Assembly: GCF_918797505.1 (NCBI RefSeq)
Contig: NC_092802.1
Span: 17,691,883 to 17,755,882 of the forward strand
Direction: 5' to 3'
From: Bemisia tabaci
Taxonomy: Eukaryota; Arthropoda; Insecta; Hemiptera; Aleyrodidae
Length of the DNA stretch: 64,000 nt
In this document: positions 12,201-23,100 of the stretch, piece after piece
Numbering within the stretch: position 1 is the first letter of the stretch
Layout of the letters: each line of letters starts with the position of its first letter
Notes under the pieces: model-generated
Told to the model about the DNA's origin: nothing
Databases searched by the model: none
Seen by the model: the letters and a program-made list of their open reading frames with translations, nothing else
Program-made: the position numbers and the translations under genes

Positions 12201-13604
12201 GGTCACTGTATATGAGGACTTGTATGTAACAATAGCGGATGTCAAGTTTTACATTGTGAGAAAATCGCGTTTGAAGTTTTCGAAGCTTTGCACTTTGCCA
12301 CCTGTAGAAGTGAGAGGATTCTTATAAAGATTTTCATGAAGAGCAACTCTTCTTATAAAAAACATGCGTTTTACGATTTATGTAAGTGAAAAACTGAAGG
12401 AAACTGAAGGAGTAACAGCAATTTGAAAAAAATGTGACATCCTCTATTTTTACTGAGAAAATTTTTTTATGCATGAAACTAAGTTTTCAGGAAGGGTAAG
12501 GCTGGTGAAACGATTGAAATGAACCATACGTAAGTCAATGCTGAGTCATTTAATAAAATGTATCAAAAAATTAAACCGCTTGTAACTTCTATCACAAAAA
12601 TAAGGAACAAAATATGAAATCAGTTAAAAACTCATCAATTCTGGCATGACAGTTCTGTTACGTTTCATTTGAGTGTCAGCTGCAGCCTATGGCTGGTGAA
12701 CGAGCAGTTATTGCAAGTGCTTTTGAATCTCCACTGCTGGGTAGAACAGTGGATTCTCATATCCGCTGTTTTTTACAAATAACATGGTTTTCAGTTTATT
12801 TCCACCGAAAAATTGCGTTGGAAGTTTTAAACTTTGCACAGGCATTCTTGAGGGCTCCAAAATCCGAAAAATGCATTTTCCTTAGAAATAGCGAATGACA
12901 GCAACCGCTATTGTTCCATTTAAGTCCTCATATTGCAACATCAGCCTTTCACCCCTTGTTTAATAGGACTGTTTTACATTGAATCTAATTAAAAATATTC
13001 TTTTGATAAAGTTTTGATCAAATGACAGTATTTTATTCATGAATTCATAAGCTTCTGTAAAATAAAGTCTTATACTTAAGTAATGGGCTGACACTGCCTG
13101 TAATTTGCCTATCATCCCTCTCAACTCATATATTTAATTGCATAGTCACTGTGCTCATTCTTTTATATTACTCATTCAATTATTTTTTGCGTTTTTTACA
13201 GTTCATAAATATTTTATGTGTTATTTTTATAAATAAATGTTTAATTTTTTCATTGTTTCTCTTCTCAATCCTAGAATCAAAAGCCTAATAGCATAGTTTA
13301 AAATTTACAAAAAATATGACTCGAGCAGACTAATCTTTAAACTCCTATAAGACCTAAACTAATTCTGAAGGATAATGAAAAAACTGTTTACACAATTAAT
13401 GTGTTGTAAGATCCCAATGTTGACTTAATCTTTGATGATAAATTTTGTAGCTGAACAAAACTGGCAACTTTTTTCCTTGCATCTCATTCTATATTTTGTC
13501 TCACAGGATCTTTTGAAGAATTTCGAAGATGGGTGATAGATTTGTCAGACAAACTTTTAGAATATGATGCTGCTAATGAGTGGGAAAAATTAGGACTCGC
13601 ATAG
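99..13604 (+). CDS. MIF4G-domain (eIF4G-like) gene, 3' part, reading frame disturbed
   Basis: Recognisable exons are 99-241, 2404-2535, 4272-4443, 7658-7740, 8655-8828, 11797-11937 and 13507-13604, each with AG before it and most with a GT donor after it. Read in order they give a low-complexity Pro/Thr linker, then LVNQLIPFDEEIVDVVAEKC, SIACAALSRKL, an F-x3-L-x3-C-x3-F helix, a charged KLRTKL...EDEKIVKMKQ segment, FFGHLFLQDTLSYEFMHKV and ETLCALLSSTGKH, ending in a Leu/Trp-rich helix (LLVLKKWSNDW). This is the helical-repeat order of MIF4G domains of eIF4G, PAIP1 and CTIF, which bind eIF4A or RNA in translation initiation. Phases 99-241 to 2404 (0), 2404 exon to 4272 (0), 4443 to 7658 (0) and 7740 to 8655 (2) fit. 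The exon 4272-4443 needs a one-base shift, and 8828 (phase 2) does not fit 11797 (phase 0). The 5' end lies outside the window. It could be a pseudogene, or a real gene with sequence errors and a missed small exon. Confidence 0.65.
242..2403 (+). other. Intron of MIF4G gene, no recognisable element
   Basis: AT-rich intronic sequence. I see no exon-like frame, no terminal inverted repeat and no copy of the dispersed families found elsewhere in the window. Confidence 0.4.
2404..2535 (+). CDS. MIF4G gene, first helical-repeat exon
   Basis: Forty-four codons lie between ttgctttcag and gtttgc, phase 0 at both ends. The peptide starts LENDSKALVNQLIPFDEEIV and ends SWGLAETIIQK, matching the opening helix pair of MIF4G domains. 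It joins the next exon (AINDPECSIACAALSRKL) in frame. Confidence 0.65.
2713..3977 (+). mobile_element. Penelope-like retroelement fragment with inverted 5' copy
   Basis: The 3' end (about 3919-3977) is repeated in inverse orientation at about 2713-2778. A second inner pair, about 2806-2966 against about 3266-3418, is also inverted. The right arm carries an endonuclease frame (3407-3844) between the two repeat blocks, while the left arm lacks it. The left side is therefore an inverted copy of the element with the coding part deleted. Terminal pseudo-repeats and inverted partial copies are typical of Penelope-like elements. No target duplication is evident. Confidence 0.7.
3407..3844 (+). pseudogene. 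GIY-YIG endonuclease domain of a Penelope-like element (truncated)
   Basis: The frame contains LGIYQMECQDCDKVNFGLTR, the GIY...YIG motif pair (here GIY and NFG) with a CxxC insert, followed by the Arg helix (RRNIITRAKEHL) and a conserved KHC segment. This layout, GIY then CxxC then R-x-K/R-EH, is that of the C-terminal endonuclease of Penelope-like retroelements, which nicks target DNA. No reverse transcriptase domain is present upstream, so this is a 5'-truncated copy. The first Met is not a real start. YIG has become NFG, so activity is doubtful. Confidence 0.75.
4272..4443 (+). pseudogene. MIF4G gene exon with internal frameshift
   Basis: After ttttatttcag the phase-0 frame reads AINDPECSIACAALSRKLTH and hits TGA at 4332-4334. 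The +1 frame is then open from 4327 to 4443 (DFRFAQSLKESCSEKFDF, then a Lys/Asn/Asp-rich stretch) and ends in phase 0 at a strong cgg|gtgagt donor, matching the next exon. The exon is 172 nt, one base more than a multiple of three. The shift must lie between about 4324 and 4334. A real single-base insertion, a pseudogene or a sequencing error would all look the same here. Confidence 0.55.
4444..7657 (+). other. Intron of MIF4G gene
   Basis: Mostly unassigned AT-rich sequence. It contains a short CATGAG hexamer array (about 6627-6651), several G-runs near 6660, 6780 and 6970, a 5720-5800 imperfect hairpin and a small inverted-repeat element at 7087-7302. A 120-codon minus frame at 4758-5120 is Cys-rich near its end, but nothing supports it as a gene. 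Confidence 0.4.
7087..7302. mobile_element. Small inverted-repeat element, CACTGAAAAAAA type
   Basis: It begins CACTGAAAAAAAAGTATGGT and ends with the inverse (ACCATATTTTTTTT). The interior is built of repeated ATGGTA/TACCAT words. It resembles the 19866, 32459 and 61518 elements in its ends but not its body. A fragment of the same start recurs at about 7363. Confidence 0.45.
7658..7740 (+). CDS. MIF4G gene, charged-helix exon
   Basis: The exon follows tttctctag and ends before gtaaaa. It encodes AKLRTKLASLPEGEDEKIVK followed by MKQMRLY and a split Arg codon (phase 2), like the acidic/basic loop before the FIGELF helix in eIF4G-type MIF4G domains. Confidence 0.65.
8655..8828 (+). CDS. MIF4G gene, core-helix exon
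   Basis: This is the most diagnostic exon. After tttttttacag it completes the split Arg codon and continues FFGHLFLQDTLSYEFMHKVF, then RRDIYIETLCALLSSTGKH. This parallels the eIF4G pattern of F-I/F-G-x-L-F, then a conserved L-C-x-L-L-x-x-x-G-K. It ends at gtaagt in phase 2. Confidence 0.75.
8829..11796 (+). other. Intron of MIF4G gene, no assigned element
   Basis: Unassigned AT-rich sequence with an A-run near 9222-9240. I found no clear exon here, though one small in-phase exon may be hidden because the flanking exon phases disagree. Confidence 0.35.
11797..11937 (+). CDS. MIF4G gene, terminal-helix exon with stop
   Basis: Preceded by ttttttttccacag, the phase-0 frame reads ELDPIMEELYELVESNDGN and ends VLKKWSNDWN then TGA at 11935-11937. 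The Y/L-rich helix and final W match the end of an MIF4G domain. The upstream exon ends in phase 2, so direct joining would give an early stop; a missed small exon or a lost base is needed. Confidence 0.6.
   Translation, partial: ELDPIMEELYELVESNDGNATIDQKLSPKCVNSMLLVLKKWSNDWN
12036..12167. repeat. Short inverted-repeat element, GGCCGATTATTGAAA ends
   Basis: GGCCGATTATTGAAA at 12036 is mirrored by TTTCAATAATCGGCC ending at 12167. The same end motif bounds a longer copy at 16270-16543. Confidence 0.5.
13507..13604 (+). CDS. Possible alternative terminal exon of the MIF4G gene
   Basis: After ttttgtctcacag, one frame is open to TAG at 13602-13604 and encodes FEEFRRWVIDLSDKLLEYD then EWEKLGLA. 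The amphipathic, Trp-containing peptide and a polyadenylation signal 27 bp downstream suggest a last exon. How it joins the upstream exons is unclear because the 11797 exon already has a stop; it may be an alternative end. Confidence 0.4.
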
Positions 13605-13630
13605 TAAATGATTTTGAAGGATTTATTATA

Positions 13631-13636
13631 AATAAA
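13631..13636 (+). terminator. Polyadenylation signal AATAAA for the MIF4G gene
   Basis: The hexamer AATAAA lies 27 bp after the TAG of the last plus-strand exon, followed by a T/G-rich stretch, as expected for a 3' end. Confidence 0.45.
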
Positions 13637-14479
13637 CATCATTGTATTGTATCTTAATTTCAATAGGTAGAGAACTGATCAAGAGTAAATTTCTCAATTC
13701 ACTCTAAATTTTAAGAATAGCACAGTCAAAATTTTTGGATCGCTGTAATGTGTCACCTTGCTTTTTAAACACATCTGTCCTCTTGGAAGAGACGTTTTAT
13801 GGCAGTCATCTTGAATGTATTCTTCCAAGACAGAAAAATCAGTTGAACCAGTAAAAATCCAAATTTACATTAATTATAAGCGAACTTTTATCCGCAAAAA
13901 ATTTTTCCAAAATTTCAAAGTTTATGTATTTTTCAGTGTGCAGATTTACTTCAACAGTCTCAGTTCCTCTTACAGTTGATGTTGTGCTAAGAAAGGACGC
14001 CTCGTGAGCATTTGGACGTTTCTTCAAGCGTCTCCCAATAAAAATTAATTTTCTTGATTATGGGAAGGATTTAGCGAGAAACAGCCTAAGCTTCTCAAAC
14101 CTTGCTTGGTTTTTGCTCATGCTTTATTTTTTAAGAGAACACTAATCAAGATCCAGTTGTAAAATTTATAGAGCGCCTATATCTCTTATAATTTAGAGGA
14201 AATTCACAATAACTTGCAAGGCGTCATATCATTTGGTTCTGTGTTTAAAAAAAAACAGAACTTGAAAACAAACAGGCATGTCGAACATATTTTTTTATTG
14301 CTTGTACCAAAAGAGCTAAGGATCCACAGATACCACAAAACTATGATATCACAGGAATTTTCTTGGAGTTTTTTGACCACCGTGGACCCCCAAAAAATCA
14401 ACCTATAAACGTCCCAAAATTCAGATTTTCAATACTGCCACTTTTACTCGGGAACGGACCCGGTAGGTACTTTCGTGAC

Positions 14480-14649
14480 TAGTGGCGTGGCGTGAATTGC
14501 GATATATCGATTGCCGTGCCATTTAAACCTATGGAACAGAATCGATTATAAAGGTGTTCGCTGCGAACACCCTGTTTATCGATCCTTTTCCATGAGTTTA
14601 AATGGCACAACAATCGATACATCGTAATTCACGCCACGCCACGCCACTG
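14480..14649. mobile_element. hAT-type MITE (CAGTGGCGTGGCGTG family), copy 1
   Basis: The ends are near-perfect inverted repeats of CAGTGGCGTGGCGTGAATT, with an inner GGTGTTCGCTGCGAACACC palindrome. Flanks TTCGTGAC and TTTGTGAC are an 8-bp target duplication with one mismatch. The first base of the left end is mutated (TAGTGG). Confidence 0.85.
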
Positions 14650-14663
14650 TTTGTGACGTCACA

Positions 14664-14773
14664 GGACATGACAAACCTGGTCTCTGTTTCTTCATCGTTA
14701 CTAATGTATTTCTCCATGAGGAATTGGCAGTAACCGCTTGATGAAGAGACCAGGTTTCAGGTTTGTCATGTAC
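14664..14773. repeat. Inverted repeat next to a hAT-type MITE
   Basis: ACATGACAAACCTGGTCTCT is mirrored by AGAGACCAGGTTTCAGGTTTGTCATGT (split by a short insertion), forming a hairpin of about 110 bp. Confidence 0.45.
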
Positions 14774-15048
14774 TGTGACGTCTCGGGTGTACCGCATCCG
14801 CTCCCGCGTAAAAATGACCTGTGATTGGTTCGGTTCCTAAAACAGCTTTTTCTGTGTTTAGGAGATGATTTAAAGATTTTTTAGTAGTGCCATCGTTCTT
14901 TTTGTGTTTGCCATTGGAGTTAGTTATTAATTCGCAAATCCCCGCAGCTTACAACAGGTCCATTAGGCAGCGTGGATTGTGGAGTGTAGTTAGGTTGATT
15001 TTGGTTAAATCGGTCAAATCCAACCTGATGTGTTTAACAGTTTCAAAT

Positions 15049-15185
15049 GGACTGCATTTTGCAATTTGGAACCATAAATTCTGGCTCATCTGAAAAAAAC
15101 ACTTTTGTGCATAGGGAAACTATTGGCACATACGTGGTTTTTAAGTCGGGCCAGAATTTATAGTTCCGAATTGCAAAATGCAGTC
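15049..15185. mobile_element. Small MITE with GGACTGCATTTTGCAATTTG ends, copy 1
   Basis: GGACTGCATTTTGCAATTTGG at the left is matched by the inverse at the right. Related copies are at 48619-48755 and 55602-55730, and a split copy surrounds 29530-30082. Confidence 0.65.
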
Positions 15186-15307
15186 CTAATAATAATATTG
15201 TATCGTCTTCCAAAAATAAATTTCCAGGTAATCATCAATCATTAAAAAAAAATTATAACATTCAAACGCTCCTTTCGGCATTTCTCCTCAGTACGGCAGG
15301 GTACCTC

Positions 15308-15592
15308 TACCTCGGTAAAAATCGGCTACAGGATCTATGTTCCAAAGTACCATAGACCGCCAGCCGGCGATAGAAGCTTAAGCTATAATTATAGCCGATG
15401 GCGATAAAGCTACAGCCAGAAGATAGAAACTCTAGCCTGGCTGTATAATTGTTCATCGCTTCGCACAGTCTGGTTGTACGATTTTTTTCGCTTTCTTTAG
15501 CCTGCTATAAAATTTTCTATTGCTTTCTATAGCCGGCTGTAAGTACTCCTATGGTATTTTGAGACGCAGCTCCCATAGCCAATTTTTACCAG
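15308..15592. mobile_element. Short derivative of the CCTGGTAAAAATTGGC fold-back family
   Basis: The ends read CCTCGGTAAAAATCGGC and GCCAATTTTTACCAGG, with the family's AGCCGGCTGTA / TATAGCC words inside. It lacks the central 76-bp palindrome of the long copies. Confidence 0.6.
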
Positions 15593-15604
15593 GACCAGAG
15601 ACCT

Positions 15605-15913
15605 GAGACCCTCCACTAGTATCTTGGCAATGATGGAAGCTTTTATTTTCAGGACTTCAGCATTCAACTGTTGACCTATCTACTTGGTTGATTGTGAACA
15701 ACGGTTGGCAGTTCCGTTTTGCAAACGAACCAAAGTTTGGGAAACTTGTTTGGCTCATGACGTCACCCTAAGCTCATCATCCACCGTGTAGATAGATCAG
15801 CAGCCGAAAAAAGAGTGATGTCTGTTGCTCCCTTATAATTGTCCATGAGGAAGTGTTGAATCCCCGGAAGGAAAAGCTTCCGCCTGTCGCCAAGAGGCCA
15901 GTGGAGGGTCTCA
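15605..15913. mobile_element. AGACCCTCCACT inverted-repeat element, copy 1
   Basis: GAGACCCTCCACT at the left is mirrored by AGTGGAGGGTCTC at the right. The body includes TTTGGCTCATGACGTCACCC, shared with the interrupted copy at 22205-24405. It lies just past the stop of gene A, so gene A's 3' untranslated region probably runs into it; an AATAAA on the minus strand occurs near 15640. Confidence 0.65.
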
Positions 15914-16003
15914 TGTATCTATCCAGGACAGGCCCTAATTTTCGTTCATTTTCGACGTTGATGTCGTTGTTTGGGATTATACCCCTTCTTGTTTGTGAGG
16001 ATG

Positions 16004-16204
16004 TTACGAGTAAGAGTACGCGGAGGTGTCCAAGTGGTGCTGTTCGATTTTGTTATCGATCCAGTTTCGGAATTTGGCGACGTTGACGTAGACACCAGGA
16101 GTGCCGTCCTCGCCGCAGCCGATGCCCCAAGCAACGATTCCGGCTTGCGCGTAGTACCCCGGCCGGGACCGGATCGGGCACACCAGAGGGCTACCACCGT
16201 CTCC
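16004..16204 (-). CDS. Gene A exon 5: GDGGSPL and stop
   Basis: Opens directly with [10 protein letters not shown], where Gly replaces the catalytic Ser, continues [20 protein letters not shown] and [11 protein letters not shown], and stops with TAA at 16004-16006. It follows ccttgttttag in phase 0. Confidence 0.92.
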   Translation of the reverse strand, partial: GDGGSPLVCPIRSRPGYYAQAGIVAWGIGCGEDGTPGVYVNVAKFRNWIDNKIEQHHLDTSAYSYS

Positions 16205-17145
16205 CTAAAACAAGGAAAAATAAAGCTGTAGTGTGAGCTGACCGAGCTGACCGCCGAATCAAATTTCCCGCTTCTAGCGGATTATTGAAATGTATAAATA
16301 AAGCTACAGACAAAGATGACAAAAGGGTATGGAGGGACCCTATTGGTGAAAGCTGGTGGTTGCAATGGACAAAGGCAGTGGGTAATGGACAAACTAACGG
16401 CAACCCACGAGAAACCCGACAGTTAGTCCATCATTTTCTCCCTTAGTCTATAAGAACCACGCATTTCAACCAATAGGATCGCTTCATAATCCCTATGTCT
16501 TCTTTGTCTATAGCTTTGTCTATCAATTTCAATAATCGGCCCGCTGGTGGACGAGGCCGTAACTTCCAATATCGGGGCCCCCCTCTGTTCGATCTTCTCT
16601 TGGTCTGGATACACGATCAAATTCTGATCAAAGTAGACCAGTTGATGACTGATGGTCACCATGCAACGTTTAAAATTGGACGGCCCGTCAAATTTTGATC
16701 AGAATGAAATGCCACCGCCATTCATCTTTTCCTGCCGCACGAAACATTTCTGCCAAGTTTTCATTTTAAAACTAAGCCAAGTGGACGTATTTCTGTCAAA
16801 CGGAACTAAGCGCCAATTTGAGTTCCTTTTGAGGAATTTAGAATGCCGGATAGCGCGTTCTGTCGAACGGACCTAAGCGCCGCGGAAAAGCATTGCGAGG
16901 ATAGGACGGAATGAGCCGGACGTCCGGTTTCGCCGCCAATCCAAGCCCCCCTCTACCTTCCTCACCCTATGGTGCTTAGGTCCGTTTGACAGAAATACGT
17001 CCAAGTAATGATTTTAAGACTGATGACTCTCGACACTTTGATGGTAATTGGTTCGGTAATTTGATCCTGTATCGAGACCTTCTCTTCAACTTCTTCGCGT
17101 CGGGTTTTCGTGGTTTCTCCGTGAGATGTATTTTTTGGAAAGCTA

Positions 17146-17182
<37 letters not shown>

Positions 17183-20100
17183 AGAGCTTGCGCACTCTAG
17201 GTATAGTTCATTGGCCTTAGTCGTGTAGACAAACAGCCACCGCTAAATGATGGGAAGATTACAACAACAGTAGAAACAGAAGTACAAAGGAAGAAACGAA
17301 GAGAAACATCCATGCCACTCCACGGTGACAAGATCTGAGACCATCAAATCTTGCCACCGAGGCCGGGATTCGAACCCGGGACATCTAGGTCTGTGATCAG
17401 TTGCGCTAACCACTGGACCAACCGATGTCGGCGAAAGCTACCCTTTTGGGATGGTAGTTCTCCTTGTTTTTTCCTGTGTGAGTGAATTGGACCGGCTAGC
17501 AGGCCAGATGACCACTTCAATCACCTAGTTTTCCCTTCTTTCGTCTTTTTTGGGGCCGGCTACTGAAGCTCGCCTCGACGGGCTTTGATGGCCCGCTCCC
17601 TAAAGTAGTGTCTCCTGTTAGTTTTCCGGGCAGGAAAATCCCGCAAAGCTCCACTCTACAAGTCTCCTCTTCGTGGTATAATTTAGGTGCAGGTAACTGT
17701 TACTGCTCCGGAGCTATCTGTATTGCATAAGCAAAAGATTGAAGGCGTTCAATTGTTTCTTCCGTTCAGCACTCCGAGGTCGCATACTCTGCGAGGGAAA
17801 AACGCCGTAAAAGCAGTGGCGTGGCGTGAATGATCGATTATCGATATTTCTCCATTTGAAGCTATGGTGAAGAATCGATTGTTAAGGTGTTCGCTGCGAA
17901 CACCCTGTTTATCGATCCTTCTTCATAGGTTTAAATGTCTTAACAATCGATTTATCGCAATTCACGCCACGCCACTGCGTAAAAGCCACCATACGCATAG
18001 TGGATTGAGTCAATAGGAGAGGTCGGACAAAAATTGAAAACTTTAAACGCTTATAACTCTGTGGGTAAAAAAGTTGAGGTTCCAAAAGTGGTTTTATTGG
18101 TTTCCTCGTGAAATTGTCTGCTCTGAGCACCTCTTGAGTTTTAAAATGTAAGGAGATAAACGTCAAATTTTGCAATTTTAGTCAAAAATTTCATGTCCAA
18201 CCTCTCTGATTGACTCGATCCACTGTCAGGGCCGGATTTACCTACTTGCCGCCCATTGACCGCCTGTATTTTGCCGCCCCTTCTCATTCATTTTGAAACA
18301 TCGATACAAACCCTGCTAAAAATGGTGAGTACAAATGAGTAGAAAATCAAAGTCATATGAATAGAATTTCAATTCATATGAATAGAATTTCAACTCATGT
18401 GAATAGAACTTCAACTTAAATGAATAGAATTTAACTCATATGAGCAGAATTTCTCTATTCACTTTTCGCCGACTCATATGACCAGGATTCCAACTCATAT
18501 GACTAGATCTTTCAACTCACATGAGTTCGGCGTTGAATCTACCGTGTCCAATATCTCAGAAACTAGTCACCGCGTCAAAAAAATTACTAGCACAAAATGT
18601 TCTTATTTTTCAAAGTTACATGTATTGTCGGTGCGTCCTGGTCAAAAACACCACTTCTGATAAATGAAAAAAATTGAATTCACATGAGTTGAACTTTTCT
18701 ACTCTTATGAGTAGAATATTCTAGTGATATGAGTAGGATTTCTACTCATATAAGTAGGAAATTCTACTCATGTGAGTCGGCGAATTCTGAATAGCCTACT
18801 CATCATTTTTAGCAGGGAACCATCAAGTGAACGAGCGGGAGGAGGAGGGGTGCATAAGACGCGTTTGCTCGTGTGGGGCACATTTTTCGTGAAAGCTCTG
18901 TCAACACTAACAAAAGTTCGCAGTGCTTTGCGCGAAAACTAAGTTCCGTAAACCTATCTCTGTGTGGACGAGGCTTTTCTCTTATAAGATAAAAATTATG
19001 AAAAAATAAACATGAATGTGGTGGAATGATTTTAATTCCCGCCACCGCGCTAACCGCACTACTGTGTTTGGCGCTATGCGTTTCACGCCAACCGCAGCTG
19101 ACCGCACTACATTTGACGCAATGCATGAAGTATCCATGCAGTCTTATAGGCACCGCGAGTTTCACGCCAACCGCTACTGACCGCACTACGTTGAACGCAA
19201 TGCGTGAAGTATTCATGGAGTCTAGAAGGCGCTAAAATGTGTTTCATGCTGACCGGCGCGCCGAGGGCTTCTCCTTCCCATCTCAAGTCCCCATCGTCAT
19301 TGCTCTCTGCGCCGCGCCACTCCAGGCCAAATTACGTGTTTGGTTTCTCTCTCAACTAGACTAATGAAAGGCGCTGTTTCTTGTATCACCGAAAGACGAA
19401 CGAATTAGAAATTACTATACTTGAACTCTCAGGAAATGAGAGATTTTTTTCGCCTTTTCTCGTTTGTAATTTTTTTTCTGAATCAGATTTTTCTCTTGAT
19501 ACCTACGTTTGAAAAAGTTACAACATTTGCCGCCCCCTAAATTTGCCGCCATGGGCCGCGGCCCATGTGGCCACCCCCTAAGTTCGGCCCTGTCCACTGT
19601 GAGACGTTCCCAAATTTCCTTTGAAAAATAACGAATTTTCAGGGAAATTTCCGAATAATTCTCTTCCGATTTTTTAAGGCTTTACTCTCCTAATCTACTC
19701 GTAAAAGTCCGAAAATTTCGATGAAAAATATTCTTAACTTTCCTCAAAAATAGATATTTACTGAGAGGAAATTTGGCAACATTCGAATTCTCTGCCGGCG
19801 TCTATACTTGAGGCAGTGCTCTTACAATTAGTCGCTCCTTTAACAGCTCCTTTCCCTCGGGAGTTCACTGAAAAAAAATTCTCGGCGTTTTTACCAAGGT
19901 CCGGTGGTACCTTTACCATCTCACTTTTTTACCAATTATTGGTAATTTTACCAAGACAGACTGGTAAGCTTACCTAAAAACCGGTATTTTTACTGTTTTT
20001 TCAGGTGAGAATACCACTTGTATTGGTACCTAATCAATTCCCGGTAACTTTGCCATTTTATCTCGGTAATTCTACCACAGTCGATAAAAAATATTGGCGT

Positions 20101-23100
20101 TTTTACCAAGGCCCAGTAAAATTACCGAGAAAGTGCAATAATTTTACCGAGATTTCTCGGTAAAATTACCAGTTCCATAAATGGTAATTTTACCAAGAAA
20201 AAACTGGGACCAAATAGAACCCTGAATTCTTGGTAATTTTACCATTTTCTTAGTAAATACACCGAGATTTTTTTTTTTTAGTATTCCCATACATGTCGAC
20301 GGTGAAACTTTCAAATCACGTGGGTATTTCTCGGGTTGCGATGTTGCAGACTTCCTGTCATGCCTTTTTTCTTAAATGGAAAACTTCGCAACGACAATTC
20401 TCAAAAACTGCTATGACTTTTTTTCTCTGAGCGAAGAAAATTCTGCGAAAACTTCAAGTAATGATGTCGATTTGATCTCACTTAAAGGAGTGACTTACAT
20501 GGGGGGGGGGAGAGATTTTCAAACACCGAAAAGGAGATGCGTAGGTAGTTTGGGAGTTTCAGCGTCGACCTGGTTTTCATTGTGAATATGGAAGATTGAG
20601 ACCTTAAGGTGATTCGATGGACGCCATATTTTGTGTCAGAACGGCATGCGATATATAGCATCGATTGGTTCCATTTTTTCAGCTACTCGTCATTTTTCTC
20701 CAATTTTGAGATCGCAATTCTGTTGTCAGGAGACCAATTTTAACAAAGAAATTCAACGTAATAAAGGCGTGGTTTTTTCAGAGAGAAAACATCGCATTCG
20801 ATACTGATATCGAAACTGCACTCGAATGCGACATTTTCTCTCTAAAAAAAAACCACGCCTTTATTACGTTGAATTTCTTTGTTAAAATTGGTAAGTGAGT
20901 GCTTTAGTCTCCTGACAACAGAATTGCGATCTCAAAATTGGAGAAAAATGACGAGTAGCTGAAAAATTGGAACCAATCGATGCGATATATCGCATGCCGC
21001 TCTGACACAAAATATGGCGTCCATCGAATCACCTTAAATCTCTGTTCTCAGAATGCAGGTATTACAGACAGTTTTGAAACGTCCCGAGAGTAAATTCGTA
21101 TAGCCAAACCACGTAACGGCACCCAAGTTTAAGAAAATCGATCTTGAATGACTTTTCAAAAAATAAGCATACCTTGCAAGTGTCTTTTCCTCGCTCTCCT
21201 CCGGCGCAGATGAAACTTTCATGAAGTTTAAAGTGTGCTCCAAGTCTCGTTTCTCTCAGAGCTGCTTGGCACTGGGTTCGGTGCACTGTTGGGAGCTGCA
21301 CCTTCTTCAAGATCACCTGGTATTTTCCCTCTTTGCCTGAAAAACATGAAAATAGTGAATGGAGATATTGCATGTTGTGAGGGATTTGCGATTTGACCAT
21401 TGATTCTTATGTAAAAGTTCGCGAGAAACACTATGGTGCCACTGGTTTTCTCTGAAATCATCTCCCAAGCTCAAAAAAAGCTCTCAAAGTGAGGCCAAAA
21501 TGGAGGGGATATCCCACCCTACCCTCAGAGTCCACCTCTACATCAAAACAAAATCTCCATGCAAAGATAGGGAGCAAATGCATTGACAGGGCTGCCACTT
21601 TATTTGGGGACTCCAAAACTGAAAACACGGCAACCCTGCTAATGTATTTGCTCCCAATCTTTGCATGGAGAGTTTGTTTTGATGTAGAGGTGGACTCTCA
21701 GGGTAGGGCGGGATATCCCCTCCATTTTGGCCTCACTTTGAGAGCTTTTTTTGAGCTTGGGAGTTGATTTCAGAGAAAACCAGTGGCACCATCATGTTTC
21801 TCGCGAACTTTTACATAAGAAACAACAGTCAAATCGCAAATCCCTCACACATGCAACATCTTCATTGGTGATGGATGATTTAAACACTTCCAGACATGGA
21901 TTAGCTTAATTTGGACAGCTTTATGCAATAAGGAACTAGGGCGGGAGGGGTCAAGCCAAGGATAACGGCTTGGATGAAAAGGCTAAAGGGCTGAAAATGC
22001 TTGCTTGAAATTTGACTGTGTCTAGCGCTTTTTATAGATTTTCTGTGTTTCCCCCGAAGGGGGGGGGGGGGGGGGGGGGGTTACACTGACATAATGAGTT
22101 ACAGTTTTCCGTGCAAGGTTTTTTGACCTTTCCGGACATGTTACGTTTTCACATGGATCTATACACTCGGTCTAGAAGAATAGGTAGGTACGTAAGCGGA
22201 GACAAGAGACCCTCCACTATAGTACCTCGGCAATGGTGACCCACCTATTTGGTTGATAGTGAACAACGTGTTGGCGGTTTCGTTTAGCAAACGAGCCGAA
22301 GTTTGGGGAACTTGTTTGGCTCATGACGTCACCCGAAGCTCGTCACCCAGCATGTAGGTAGGTCAACAGCCGAAATAAGAGGTGTGATCGTTGCGGCTGC
22401 GATAGAATTGCGCGAATGCCCCCTCTTTTACCTTATTGGATATGCATAGGATTGCGCGAATTTCTTTAGTACTGAAAACTCACATGTTTGCGCGAATATT
22501 CAATATTCAACGAGGAGGTGTTAATCTGGCAACCTTGGTAGTTCGTGGTAGATAACTACATCGCAGAAGACTGTTCATTCCCTCCTCACTTACGGGTATG
22601 TCTCTCTTCGATGGATAGCCCTCGCAACACGAATGGCCCAGAGAGCTTTCGTAGATATTTAAAAAGTGAATTAGGGGCTTCTGGCCGCCAATTACAGGAA
22701 AAAACTACACGTCAAAAGCCGTAGAACAGCCATGTTTAAGTTTTTTAAGAGATGAATGGATTCAAAACCCGACGGGTGCACCCGAAAGAAAGCGTATAAT
22801 GTATCTCGGATTGCAACGTTATGCACCACTTTCATGTATTGTTTCTAACATATGTTTTTAAAAGCTACCCACAGTTTTTCTGAAAAGTTTCCGCGAATTT
22901 CCCTGAATGATCTCAAGTAAGAGTATCGAAAATTTCAACGCGATGTTTTCGTTCGTTCTATTTTCTTTCAATGTAATCAAAACAAAATTAAATATCATCT
23001 GAATTTTTGAATCATTACAATGAGGATGCATATTTTCTCTGTAATGATGGTAAAAACTTGAGCAGAAAGTCAAAAATGATGATTCTCAGCCCAACAGCAT

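Larger units (their letters stand above)
18227..19592. mobile_element. Non-autonomous hAT element, 1.37 kb, perfect 8-bp TSD
   Basis: It begins CAGGGCCGGATTTACC and ends GTTCGGCCCTG, hAT-like ends, with TCCACTGT immediately on both sides (18219-18226 and 19593-19600). No transposase frame is visible. It contains a nested fold-back element (18311-18817) and a degenerate tandem repeat at about 19040-19260. Confidence 0.88.
17996..19601. mobile_element. CACAGTGGATCGAGTC element, copy 1, split by a hAT insertion
   Basis: The left end CATAGTGGATTGAGTCAAT and right end ATTGACTCGATCCACTGTG are inverted. The hAT element 18227-19592 sits in the right end. Flanks ATACG and AGACG resemble the 5-bp duplication seen in the 46 kb copies. 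Confidence 0.7.

Noticed and set aside
17366..17432. tRNA gene on the minus strand
   Set aside because: A and B boxes are clear, but the head is followed by a tRNA-unrelated body, a 33-nt A-tail and an 11-bp target duplication, so it is a SINE.
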